Below, in pieces: positions 23,953 to 32,112 of a DNA stretch of 64,000 nucleotides; the first letter of the stretch is position 1; each line of letters begins with the position of its first letter. The stretch spans positions 1-64,000 of the forward strand of contig CAUBOH010000006.1 in assembly GCA_958437495.1 (NCBI GenBank). Reading direction: 5' to 3'. The stretch is from an uncultured Collinsella sp. GTDB taxonomy: Bacteria; Actinomycetota; Coriobacteriia; Coriobacteriales; Coriobacteriaceae. Made by a program: the position numbers and the translations under genes. The notes under the pieces are model-generated. The model saw nothing but the letters and a program-made list of their open reading frames with translations, had not been told where the DNA came from and ran no database searches.

Positions 23953-24813
23953 ATGAAGCTCAAGAAGCTTGGCGCATTTGCCGCCACAGGCGCCATGGCG
24001 CTCGCCCTCGCACTGACGGGCTGCGGCTCGTCCAACACCACCTCTGGTTCCGATGCCGGTTCCAGCAGCTCTGACAACGCGAAGGTCGAGAAGGTCGACG
24101 GCTCCAAGGAGTATGCACTCGTCAAGGACGGTACGCTCACCGTCGGCACCTCTGCCGAGTACGCGCCATTTGAGTACAAGGATGACAATGGCGACTACCA
24201 GGGCTTTGACCTTGAGCTCATCAAGGCGATCGGTGACAAGCTGGGTCTGGATGTCGAGTACGTCAACAACGACTTCGACACGCTCGTCCCCGGCGTTGCT
24301 TCGGGTGCCAAGTACGACGTCGCCATTGCGGCTATCACTGACACACCCGAGCGTGAGAAGGAAGTCACTTTCTCCGACTCTTACTACATGGACGATCAGG
24401 CTGTCGTGACCAAGGTCGATAACACCGACATTACGGCCGATAACTACAGCGAGAAGCTCAACAATGCCGACGCCACGATCATCGTTCAGTCCGGTTCGAC
24501 CGCCGAGGCCTTTGCTCAGGAGAACTTCCCCAAGGCCAAGATCGTTCCCTATAAGGACGCTACCGAGTGCTTCAGCGCCCTGCAGTCCGACAAGGGTGAC
24601 GCCGTGGTCACCAACCGTTCCGTTGCGAGCCAGCTGACCGCCGAGCAGTTCAACACCTGCCATACGGTTAAGCAGGTCAGCACCGGCGAGGAGTACGCTA
24701 TCGCCATCAACCAGGGCAACACCAAGCTCAAGGACGACATCAACCAGGCCATCAAGGACCTGACCGACGACGGCACCGTCGACGCCCTCATGGCTAAGTA
24801 CAACATCAAGTAA
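23953..24813 (+). CDS. Amino-acid ABC transporter substrate-binding lipoprotein
   Basis: A 286-residue type 3 solute-binding protein of the polar amino acid uptake family. A lipoprotein signal (MKLKKLGAFAATGAMALA, lipobox ALTGC with the Cys near residue 20) is followed by a Ser/Gly-rich linker, then the periplasmic-binding fold starting LTVGTSAEYAPFEYKDDNG. It is expected to be lipid-anchored outside the membrane and to deliver an amino acid to the downstream permease. Charge preference (Glu/Gln, Arg/His/Lys or Cys) cannot be judged. The start follows AGGAG. Confidence 0.94.
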   Translation: MKLKKLGAFAATGAMALALALTGCGSSNTTSGSDAGSSSSDNAKVEKVDGSKEYALVKDGTLTVGTSAEYAPFEYKDDNGDYQGFDLELIKAIGDKLGLDVEYVNNDFDTLVPGVASGAKYDVAIAAITDTPEREKEVTFSDSYYMDDQAVVTKVDNTDITADNYSEKLNNADATIIVQSGSTAEAFAQENFPKAKIVPYKDATECFSALQSDKGDAVVTNRSVASQLTAEQFNTCHTVKQVSTGEEYAIAINQGNTKLKDDINQAIKDLTDDGTVDALMAKYNIK

Positions 24814-24836
24814 AATAGCTACTTGATTGCGCGCGG

Positions 24837-24866
24837 GCCCTTTCCGTTTTGGCGGAGAGGGCTTTT
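24837..24866 (+). terminator. Partial terminator between binding protein and permease
   Basis: A 10-bp stem (GCCCTTTCCG with CGGAGAGGGC, one G-U) followed by TTTT, in the 116-base gap inside the transporter operon. Such hairpins usually lower expression of permease and ATPase relative to the binding protein. Confidence 0.65.
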
Positions 24867-24929
24867 GCGTTTCTTGAACGGGCGTCGTCCCGTCCCGTAA
24901 TGTCGGCAACTGATACGTTAGGAGCTACC

Positions 24930-26291
24930 TTGTCTCGATTGAACGAAGGGGCCATGGGTCGGCGTTCCCCGCTGCCCTCGATGCTCCAAAAGCTAGCCTG
25001 CGCCCTGGCTGTGGCGCTCGCTTTGGTGTGCGCGGGGACAGCCGTGCCTTCGACCGCCCAGGCGCTCGAGACCGCAAAGATCACCGCGCGCCCCAATACC
25101 GGTTCGGGCAGCGCCGTGGTCGGCGGTACCGAGACGCGCATTACCTGGGAGGTCCAGGCCGATGCCGATGAGGAACTGAGTGGGCTTTCGCTGACGTTTG
25201 CCGACGGCACGACGTTTGGTGCTGATGACACACGCCTGACGATGCTCTCGGGCGAGGACCTCATGGACCGTACGCCCATGAAGCCCACGTGCAAGGCGGA
25301 CGGCCAGACGCTCAAGATCGACTTTGGCGAGACGGCGCCTGCTGGCGGCTTTTTCCGTGTCGAGGTTTACGGCGTGACCTTCCCCGTCGAGGGCGGCGAC
25401 GAAGCCTTTAGCGGCACCTATACGCTCGCCGACGGTTCGGCCAAGAAGATCTCCAAGATTCCTTCCGTCGAGATCAAGGGCGTGACGGCCTTCGATAACT
25501 TCTTGGCCGACCTTAAAGAGCAGCCGTGGGTCGAGGCGTGGAACTCCAATATGTTCCTCCGCCTGTTCTTGAACCCGGTCATTTTGGTCCAGAGCCTGCC
25601 GATCGTCTTTAAGGGCTTCCTTATGTCGCTCTCGATCGTGCTCGTGGCATTTCCGTTGGCTATTCCCTTTGGCTTTGCGCTGTCGCTCATGCGCATCTCC
25701 AAGTCGCGCATCCTGCGCTGCCTTGCCGGCATCTACGTGAATATCATTCGCGGCACGCCGGCGTTCCTGCAGATCTACATTGCGTTCTTTGGCCTGCCGC
25801 TTGCCGGCGTCAAGGTGGACGACTACGTCTTGGGCGTTATCGTCATGGCCATGAACTCGTCTGCGTACCTGTGCGAGATCTTCCGTGCCGGTATTCAGTC
25901 GATCCCCAAAGGCCAGAATGAGGCTGCTCGCTCGCTGGGCATGAACGCCTTCCAGACGCTGCTCTACGTCATGATTCCGCAGACGTTCCGCAATGTCCTG
26001 CCCACGTTGACCAGTGAGTTCATCCTGCTCTACAAGGACACGTCACTGCTCGCCGCCGTCGGTGTGGTCGAGATCGTCATGAACGCCCGCACCATCGTGG
26101 CCACGACGGGTTCCATTACGCCGTATGTGGTTGCCGCCCTGTTCTATCTGGTCATTACCCTGCCGCTTGCTCGCTTGGTGAGCGGTCTTGAGACGAGGCT
26201 TTTGGGTACGGCCGAAGTCAAGAAGAAGCGTCCCGCCAAGAGCGCCGGACAGGTCGTCGCGACGCCCGCCGATCACATCGCCGGTCTGTAA
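24930..26291 (+). CDS. ABC permease with N-terminal extracytoplasmic domain
   Basis: A 453-residue amino-acid ABC permease with an unusual N-terminal extension. Residues of about 16-45 form a hydrophobic signal or membrane segment (LACALAVALALVCAG). A beta-rich extracytoplasmic region of about 150 residues follows (RITWEVQADADEELSGLSL, GGFFRVEVYGVTF). The HisM/GlnP-type permease then begins near residue 210, with the EAA loop AARSLGMNAFQTLLYVMIPQ. Family permeases are usually about 220-230 residues. A TTG start at 24930 has AGGAG with 5-base spacing. It is in an operon with the binding protein and ATPase. The function of the extra domain is unknown; substrate capture is possible. Confidence 0.88.
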   Translation: MSRLNEGAMGRRSPLPSMLQKLACALAVALALVCAGTAVPSTAQALETAKITARPNTGSGSAVVGGTETRITWEVQADADEELSGLSLTFADGTTFGADDTRLTMLSGEDLMDRTPMKPTCKADGQTLKIDFGETAPAGGFFRVEVYGVTFPVEGGDEAFSGTYTLADGSAKKISKIPSVEIKGVTAFDNFLADLKEQPWVEAWNSNMFLRLFLNPVILVQSLPIVFKGFLMSLSIVLVAFPLAIPFGFALSLMRISKSRILRCLAGIYVNIIRGTPAFLQIYIAFFGLPLAGVKVDDYVLGVIVMAMNSSAYLCEIFRAGIQSIPKGQNEAARSLGMNAFQTLLYVMIPQTFRNVLPTLTSEFILLYKDTSLLAAVGVVEIVMNARTIVATTGSITPYVVAALFYLVITLPLARLVSGLETRLLGTAEVKKKRPAKSAGQVVATPADHIAGL

Positions 26292-26303
26292 GGAGGTCTC
26301 ATC

Positions 26304-27056
26304 ATGAGCGAAACCAATAACTCGAACGAGGTCGTCGTCAGCATCAAGAACCTCCAGAAGGCCTTTGGCGATAACGTGGTCCTGCGCGACATCGATCTGG
26401 ACGTGCACAAGGGCGAGGTCGTCGTGGTCCTAGGCCCTTCGGGCTCGGGCAAGTCGACGATGCTTCGCTGCATCAATCGTCTGGAGCATCCCACGAGCGG
26501 CTCGATTGTCGTTGAGGGCGTGGATGTGTGCGCCAAGGGCGTCGACCTTAACAAAGTGCGCACGCACCTGGGCATGGTCTTTCAACAGTTCAATCTGTTC
26601 CCGCACCTGTCAGTCAAAAAGAACGTCATGCTCGCGCAGCAAAAGGTGCTCAAGCGTAGCAAGGAAGAGGCCGAGAAGATCGCCGTCGAGGAGCTGACCA
26701 AGGTCGGTCTTGCCGAGCGCATCGACTTTATGCCGAGCCAGCTCTCGGGCGGCCAGCAGCAGCGCGTTGCCATCGCTCGCGCCCTGTCGATGAACCCTCA
26801 CGTCATGCTCTTTGACGAGGCCACGTCGGCGCTCGACCCCGAGCTGGTTCGCGACGTTCTGGGTGTCATGCGCGACCTGGCACGTGACGGCATGACCATG
26901 ATTGTGGTGACGCACGAGATGGGCTTTGCCCGCGACGTCGCCGATCGCGTCGTCTTTATGGACGGCGGCGTTATCGTGGAGGAGGGCACGCCGAGCGAGG
27001 TCTTTGATCATCCCAAGAGCGAACGCACCAAGGCGTTTTTGGGCAATATTTCGTAG
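26304..27056 (+). CDS. Amino-acid ABC transporter ATP-binding protein
   Basis: A 250-residue cytoplasmic ATPase of the HisP/GlnQ type that powers the permease upstream. Walker A is GPSGSGKST, the Q-loop lies in MVFQQFNLFPH, the signature is LSGGQQQRVAIARAL, Walker B is VMLFDEATSALD, and the switch His lies in VVTHEMGFA. AAGGAGG precedes the start. A terminator follows. Confidence 0.96.
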   Translation: MSETNNSNEVVVSIKNLQKAFGDNVVLRDIDLDVHKGEVVVVLGPSGSGKSTMLRCINRLEHPTSGSIVVEGVDVCAKGVDLNKVRTHLGMVFQQFNLFPHLSVKKNVMLAQQKVLKRSKEEAEKIAVEELTKVGLAERIDFMPSQLSGGQQQRVAIARALSMNPHVMLFDEATSALDPELVRDVLGVMRDLARDGMTMIVVTHEMGFARDVADRVVFMDGGVIVEEGTPSEVFDHPKSERTKAFLGNIS

Positions 27057-27083
27057 CGGCGCGTCGAGCTTGTCGATATAACA

Positions 27084-27118
27084 AACGGGGACCGGATAGT
27101 ATCCGGCCCCCGTTTTTG
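27084..27118 (+). terminator. Terminator of the ABC transporter operon
   Basis: A stem of AACGGGG and CCGGATA pairing with ATCCGG and CCCCGTT, with one interior mismatch and a short GT loop, followed by TTTTTG. Confidence 0.88.
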
Positions 27119-27188
27119 TTTGGGCATGAGCGACTATTGTTGTGCGGTACTCGGTCGTCAGTTGTCTTGCGGCTTCCTAGCGGCTTCG

Positions 27189-27608
27189 TTATGCCAGCTC
27201 CGCTCCCAGAGCCTTGCAGGCCGCCTCGCCCTCATCGTCGGGCGCATCGTAGCAAATGACGGAATCGACGACGTTGACGCCCGCCTCATCGGCATCGGCC
27301 TTCCAGCTGTCCATCCACTCGCCCTCGGCCCATGAGTAGGAGCCAAAGAGGACGACCTTCTTATCGCCTAGGGTCTCCTTGACTTCGTCCCACATCGGCT
27401 GGAACTCATCGTACTCAAGCTCCTCGGAACCCATGGCGGGGCAGCCGAAGGCGAAGGCATCATATTCGGCGGCCTTGTCGGCAGAGAAGTCGGCGCAGGG
27501 GATGACCTCAGTCTCGGCTTCCGCGGACGTGGCGCCTTCGGCGACGAGGTTTGCCATGGCCTCGGTGTTGCCCGTGCCGCTCCAGTAGACGATTGCGATC
27601 TTGCTCAT
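27189..27608 (-). CDS. Flavodoxin
   Basis: A 139-residue FMN-binding electron carrier. The phosphate-binding loop is VYWSGTGNTEAMA (residues 6-18), and the FMN-stacking regions lie in FGCPAMGSEELE and FGSYSWAEGEW. Length is that of a short-chain flavodoxin. ATG 27608 follows AAAGGA. It lies 46 bases downstream of a DUF3793 gene on the same strand, a pairing that suggests a shared redox or iron-related role. Confidence 0.93.
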   Translation of the reverse strand: MSKIAIVYWSGTGNTEAMANLVAEGATSAEAETEVIPCADFSADKAAEYDAFAFGCPAMGSEELEYDEFQPMWDEVKETLGDKKVVLFGSYSWAEGEWMDSWKADADEAGVNVVDSVICYDAPDDEGEAACKALGAELA

Positions 27609-27654
27609 ATGTTTTCCTTTCGGTTGTGCGGCGTGCGGCCGCGCTTTGTATGCT

Positions 27655-28359
27655 CTATCGGGTTGCCTGGACAAGTTGTCCCAGGGTGCAGCCCTGTTGA
27701 TAGATGTAGGTAAGGTATTGCGTGCATGCGCGATAGGAATCGAAGATCGTGAGCGCCTGCTCAACGTTTGTGTATACCTTCCATGCGCCAAAGACCTTAT
27801 AGTTTTCGCCGTGCTGGACGATAAACTGATGGACATCTTCGTAGGGATAGCCCAAAAAATAGCCAATTTCGTGGGGGAACTCGCACATGCACCCCGTATC
27901 GCAGTGCCTATTTCGCGCGAGTGCGCAGACGCTGCCGTCATAGGCGCTTTCTGCGGCATTGCTGCTTGCCAGCGTGATGCGCGCGGCGAGATGCACCAGG
28001 GATGCGGGCAGGTTGTGGATATCGTAACCTTCGGCGGTAAGCGCCGTCGTGGCGCGGGGGTCGGAGAGGTATCGCATGAGGTCCGCAGGGCGGTACACAT
28101 AGATGAGCGCTCCGCAGGGGCGCCAGACCAAAACGCTCATATGGATCCCGAGTGGCTGGAGCTCACGGTTGCATTGGGCTATGACGGCGAGCAGGCGTGA
28201 GCGTCGCTCTTCGATATGGGCGGCGCCGGGTTTTCCGTTTTGGTTGGCGTAAACGCCGGGATAAGTAAAGAGCGAAGCCGGCTTGATACCTGCGAGCGTA
28301 GGGGAGCAGTTGCGCACGACAGCCGTTTGGTATGTTGGGATGTCAATGGTTCGAGTCAC
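27655..28359 (-). CDS. DUF3793-family protein
   Basis: A 234-residue protein with features of DUF3793: CEFPHEIGYFLGYPYEDVHQF followed by a segment around KVFGAWKVYTNVEQA near the C-terminus. A Cys cluster (CALARNRHCDTGCMC) lies just before it and might bind metal or a cluster. Such proteins are often found beside flavodoxin and iron/heme transport genes in gut anaerobes, but no biochemical role is known to me. A GTG start at 28359 follows AAAGGAG. It is in an operon with the flavodoxin gene. Confidence 0.8.
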   Translation of the reverse strand: MTRTIDIPTYQTAVVRNCSPTLAGIKPASLFTYPGVYANQNGKPGAAHIEERRSRLLAVIAQCNRELQPLGIHMSVLVWRPCGALIYVYRPADLMRYLSDPRATTALTAEGYDIHNLPASLVHLAARITLASSNAAESAYDGSVCALARNRHCDTGCMCEFPHEIGYFLGYPYEDVHQFIVQHGENYKVFGAWKVYTNVEQALTIFDSYRACTQYLTYIYQQGCTLGQLVQATR

Positions 28360-28488
28360 GATGCTCCTTTCGGGTCCTCAGTTGTTAGCCTAGGAAAACT
28401 TATACACGAAAGTAAGCCATGGTCAACAAAAAAGTTTGAAGCGGGAAACTAATTGACCGAACCGACACGAATTTGGAGTAAGATGGGA

Positions 28489-28505
28489 ACACCCCATGGG
28501 GGTAT
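28489..28505. promoter_or_regulatory. CsoR-like operator candidate
   Basis: An inverted repeat ACCCCATGGGGGTAT lies about 30 bases before the HMA-domain gene. G-tract palindromes of the form TACCCC-GGGGTA are typical CsoR/RcnR copper- or nickel-repressor sites. No such repressor is encoded here, so the assignment rests on pattern and on the metal-binding gene downstream. Confidence 0.45.
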
Positions 28506-28534
28506 CTAGATAGTGCTACTTGAAAGGGGAACGC

Positions 28535-28918
28535 ATGAGTGACTTGCTCAACCCTGCGAATCTCATCGTGCTGGCCGTCATTGCCGTCGGCATGTTTTTT
28601 GGACTGCGTCGCATTGCCGCTTCGACACACGGGAAGAGTTGCTGCAGCGATGGTGCGAGCGGCAAGAAGGCCAAAAAGGTTGTTGTGGTGGATACCGATG
28701 CGTCGCACTATCCCTATAGCGATGAGCTGCTCATCGGCGGCATGAGCTGCGACGGCTGCGCCCAGAACGTGACGAATGCCCTCAATGCGCTCGATGGCGT
28801 TTGGGCAAAGGTGACGTATGCCGACCATACGGCGCGCGTGCGTTCGAAGCGCCCGATTGACCGCGAGGCACTCGAGACGGCGGTGAGAGGTGCGGGCTAT
28901 TTCGTTATGAAAATGTAG
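28535..28918 (+). CDS. Membrane-anchored HMA metal-binding protein
   Basis: A 127-residue protein. An N-terminal membrane segment (about residues 8-25, LIVLAVIAVGMFFGL) is followed by a Cys/Lys-rich stretch (KSCCSDGASGKKAKK) and a C-terminal heavy-metal-associated domain with GGMSCDGCAQNV (the CxxC metal site) and a ferredoxin-like fold. It is probably a copper or other soft-metal chaperone facing the cytoplasm. No P-type ATPase is adjacent. ATG 28535 follows AAAGGGGA. A CsoR-like palindrome upstream suggests metal control. Confidence 0.85.
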   Translation: MSDLLNPANLIVLAVIAVGMFFGLRRIAASTHGKSCCSDGASGKKAKKVVVVDTDASHYPYSDELLIGGMSCDGCAQNVTNALNALDGVWAKVTYADHTARVRSKRPIDREALETAVRGAGYFVMKM

Positions 28919-29191
28919 ATGCCGCCCTCTTCAATGGGTACCGGCCTCCTCCCCATTGGGGCTATCGACGTCCTAAAATTTGCGCAAAAAACAACTCGCG
29001 GATGCGGAGAAAGTGGAGTTTGGTGACGGTTCGCGTGGAATTCGTGACCAATCGAGCACCCGCTATCCCGTAAGAAAAATCACAGATGTATATTTATATG
29101 CTGATTATTGCTGTGCCCAGATTGCAATTAAACGTGGACAGAGATGATGAATGCTAAAACTGGGCTTAAGGACAGGGGAGGCTATAGCCTT

Positions 29192-31690
29192 ATGAGACGA
29201 GTGGAAACACTTGGCTTGGTGGCAGCGCTTGCCGCTATCTTGGTATCGCCGCTGCCGGCGCACGCCGAAGACGCTTCGGGTGCCGTTACCTACAATGCGG
29301 GAAATGGGTATTCCTTTGAGAAACTCTCGCATCCTACGGTAGGAACGTCGCAGCCGGATGGCATCGTCGACTACCAGGGTGACGGTGTCGTTGCCGTCCC
29401 GGGCACCGACGGTAACACGGCCAACAACGAAGGCGATCGCGGCCAGAGCTACACTTGGGCGGCTGCGAGCTATGGTGACTGGCTTTATGTGGGCACCTGC
29501 TATGCAGCGATGGGCAACACGCTTACGCTCATGAACAGCTCGCTGGGCGATTCCTTTGATGCCGAGACCATGCGCCTGACGCTGGAGGCCATGTTTAACG
29601 GCACCTTCTTCTATGGACAGCAGAAGGAGGACGGCACGGCCGACAAGGACAGCGGCGGCATCTTGGTCAAGATCAATACCAAGACCGGTGAGACCAAGCT
29701 GCTACTCTCTGAATCGCTCAACGGCGTCGCTCCTTTGTTTCGCAATGCCGTGAGCTATAAGGGTAAGCTCTATTTCTGCGGCAGCGTCAGGAGCAATGGC
29801 GGCAAAAGCGGCCTGCCTGCTGTATATGAGATTGATCCTAAGACGGATGAGTACAAAGTTGTCTATCAGGGCCTTTCGAGCATGCAAGATTACGGTGCTG
29901 CCTACAAGCAGGGCATTTCTACCGGTATCCGCGGCATGTGTGTCCATGATGGCCAGCTCGTCATCAGTAATGTGGGTAAAGACGCGGCCGGTAAGTTTGT
30001 GTCGACAATCCTGACGTCGCCTGACCCGTCGAAGGGCCAGGACAGCTTCACGGAGATTGCTAACTCGGACACGTTGTTTAACTATCCGGCGATTCGCTAT
30101 CAGGACAGCATCTACGGCGGCGCCATTTGGGATATGGTCTCGTACAATGGTCATCTCTATGCGACCATCTGCACCGGTACGCCCGAGAACGCTCCCGATG
30201 ATAATTCCATGCAGTCGTTTGCCATGGTTCGTGGCGACAAGAACGCCGACGGCAGCTATTCGTGGACTCCCATTGTTGGCAATCAGGAGACGGACGGTGC
30301 AAAGTACTGCTTTGGCATCGATCCTGCCCGTACTCGTTCTGGCGCTGCCAACCTCATCGTCTACAACGACTACCTCTATATCGGTGAATACAACGACGAA
30401 GAGATTGCTCTCGAGCGCATCCTGTTCAACAAGTCCAACACCGAAGAGGGCGGCAAGAGCGGCATGGGCGGCGTTGACTGTTCGTTTGTGAATGCCAATC
30501 TTGAGCAGTCGGTCAACATCTATCGCATGGACAAGGACGAGAACATTGAGCTCGTCGTTGGCGATCGCACCGACATGTTCCCCGAGGGCGGTATTTCCGG
30601 CCTGACTTCGGGCTTTGGCCGAAACGAGAACCAGTACATTTGGCGCATGCAGAAGTTCGACGGCAAGCTGTATATCGGTACTTTTGATACCGCGAGCCTG
30701 CTTGAGCCGATCGGCCAGTTCTCCAATGGCGACATTATCGATATGACGCCCGAGGAGTGGAGCTCTCAGGTTCAGCGCCTTAGGGACCTGCTCGATCACC
30801 TGCTCGACAAGAATTCGCCCGATGCCCCCATCGTTCCTGTGGACACGCTTGCGGACGATGATTCGAACGAAGCCGCCGATGTCGATGACGAGAAGACTGA
30901 GGTTGCTAAGGGCTTTGGCGATCTGAACGATGCGTTGGATAAGGCTGCGGGCGACCTTTGCGATCAGGCCTCGACGATGTCCGCGGACGTTGAAGACGAC
31001 GCTGCTTATGTTCAGAAAATCGATAGCGAAATTGCGTACTTCAAGTCTTTTGCCGATCAGTATCAGGACATGCTCGATAGCTATGGGAGCCTGAAGCAGC
31101 AGTACGAGGATGCCTATGGCACCGAGCTGCCGAGCGATATTCAGGATGCGCTCGATAAGTTGCTGAGCGAGGAGAACCTCAAGAAGCTGCAGAGCGTGCT
31201 TACGTGCATGTATTACCTTCGCGATGCCGAGCGTGGCTTTGATATGTATGTGACCGAGGACGGCGTGAACTTTACGACGCTGACGACCAATGGCTTTAAC
31301 GATCCGTATAACCATGGTCTGCGCACCTTTGCGGTGACCAACCAGGGTCTGTGCCTCGGTACCGCCAACCCGTTCTATGGCTGCCAGGTTTGGATCCAGC
31401 GCAAGGAGAATTCGGAGAATCCGATTGATCCCGGTACTCCGGATCCGACGGAACCCACCGATCCTTCGCAGCCGGGTGGCGGCGATCAGCCTGGTGGCAG
31501 CCAGACGGGCGGCAACGACCAGCCGAGCAACACCACGACCGCCGTCACGACGACCACTAAGAAGACTCCGAAGGACGGCTCACTGCCTCACGCTGGCGAC
31601 TCGACCCTCACGCTGGTCTTGGGATTGCTGGTTGCAGCTGCCGCAGTGCTTGGCATTGCTCTCGTCTTGCGCAAGCGTTCTCGTCGCTAG
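29192..31690 (+). CDS. Sortase-anchored surface protein
   Basis: An 832-residue cell-wall protein. It has a signal peptide (MRRVETLGLVAALAAILVS, cleavage at AHA-E). A large extracellular region of about 500 residues contains repeated blade-like units with Gly/Lys-Leu-Tyr patterns (YGDWLYVGTC, YKGKLYFCG, YNDYLYIGEYN, FDGKLYIGTFD), suggesting a beta-propeller. An acidic helical segment follows (about 550-680), then a Pro/Thr/Gly-rich wall spanner and a C-terminal LPHAGD motif with a hydrophobic helix and RKRSRR tail. ATG 29192 has GGGGAGG; an upstream ATG at 29144 would lengthen the signal. Function is probably adhesion or ligand binding. The stop overlaps the convergent YolD stop. Confidence 0.85.
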   Translation: MRRVETLGLVAALAAILVSPLPAHAEDASGAVTYNAGNGYSFEKLSHPTVGTSQPDGIVDYQGDGVVAVPGTDGNTANNEGDRGQSYTWAAASYGDWLYVGTCYAAMGNTLTLMNSSLGDSFDAETMRLTLEAMFNGTFFYGQQKEDGTADKDSGGILVKINTKTGETKLLLSESLNGVAPLFRNAVSYKGKLYFCGSVRSNGGKSGLPAVYEIDPKTDEYKVVYQGLSSMQDYGAAYKQGISTGIRGMCVHDGQLVISNVGKDAAGKFVSTILTSPDPSKGQDSFTEIANSDTLFNYPAIRYQDSIYGGAIWDMVSYNGHLYATICTGTPENAPDDNSMQSFAMVRGDKNADGSYSWTPIVGNQETDGAKYCFGIDPARTRSGAANLIVYNDYLYIGEYNDEEIALERILFNKSNTEEGGKSGMGGVDCSFVNANLEQSVNIYRMDKDENIELVVGDRTDMFPEGGISGLTSGFGRNENQYIWRMQKFDGKLYIGTFDTASLLEPIGQFSNGDIIDMTPEEWSSQVQRLRDLLDHLLDKNSPDAPIVPVDTLADDDSNEAADVDDEKTEVAKGFGDLNDALDKAAGDLCDQASTMSADVEDDAAYVQKIDSEIAYFKSFADQYQDMLDSYGSLKQQYEDAYGTELPSDIQDALDKLLSEENLKKLQSVLTCMYYLRDAERGFDMYVTEDGVNFTTLTTNGFNDPYNHGLRTFAVTNQGLCLGTANPFYGCQVWIQRKENSENPIDPGTPDPTEPTDPSQPGGGDQPGGSQTGGNDQPSNTTTAVTTTTKKTPKDGSLPHAGDSTLTLVLGLLVAAAAVLGIALVLRKRSRR

Positions 31691-32112
31691 GCTCGACCAC
31701 GCAGCTCGATGCCTTGGATATCGTCGAAGTTGATGGCGATGTCCCTGAGTTTGAGCAGCTTGAATGCGGGTAACACTTCGTCGAGAATGCCCGTGCGGCT
31801 ACGATAGCCGTATGTATCGTAATAGGTGACGCGGACCAGGTCGCCACGTTTGAGGCCCTCGAGCTTTTTCGAAAGCTCGAGGGCTTTTTCTTCCGTGAGT
31901 TCGCATTTTGGTTCGACGGTGATCTCTTGTTTGCGCACGAGCTCGTAGTATCCCGTGAGGGCGGCAAAGGGCATAAACTGCGCGGCACGGCCGGCACGGA
32001 CGGCGCCGTTAGCGGTGAGCTTGGGGTCGGCGGAGCGACGTCTTCCCTCGGGGTTCGCTAGGCGTTCAAAAGGTGTCGGTGGCCGCATCGGCTGTTGTTG
32101 GGGCTTAGGCAC
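31687..32112 (-). CDS. YolD-like family protein
   Basis: A 141-residue protein resembling the YolD family that accompanies Y-family polymerases (UvrX/YqjW operons). The segment RAAQFMPFAALTGYYELVRK is characteristic, and a C-terminal beta region (KRGDLVRVTYYDTYGYR, DIQGIELR) follows. Its start overlaps the polymerase stop by 8 bases, so the two are translationally coupled and presumably SOS-induced. Its stop overlaps the stop of the convergent surface protein by 3 bases. Its role in lesion bypass is not established. Confidence 0.85.
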   Translation of the reverse strand: MPKPQQQPMRPPTPFERLANPEGRRRSADPKLTANGAVRAGRAAQFMPFAALTGYYELVRKQEITVEPKCELTEEKALELSKKLEGLKRGDLVRVTYYDTYGYRSRTGILDEVLPAFKLLKLRDIAINFDDIQGIELRGRA

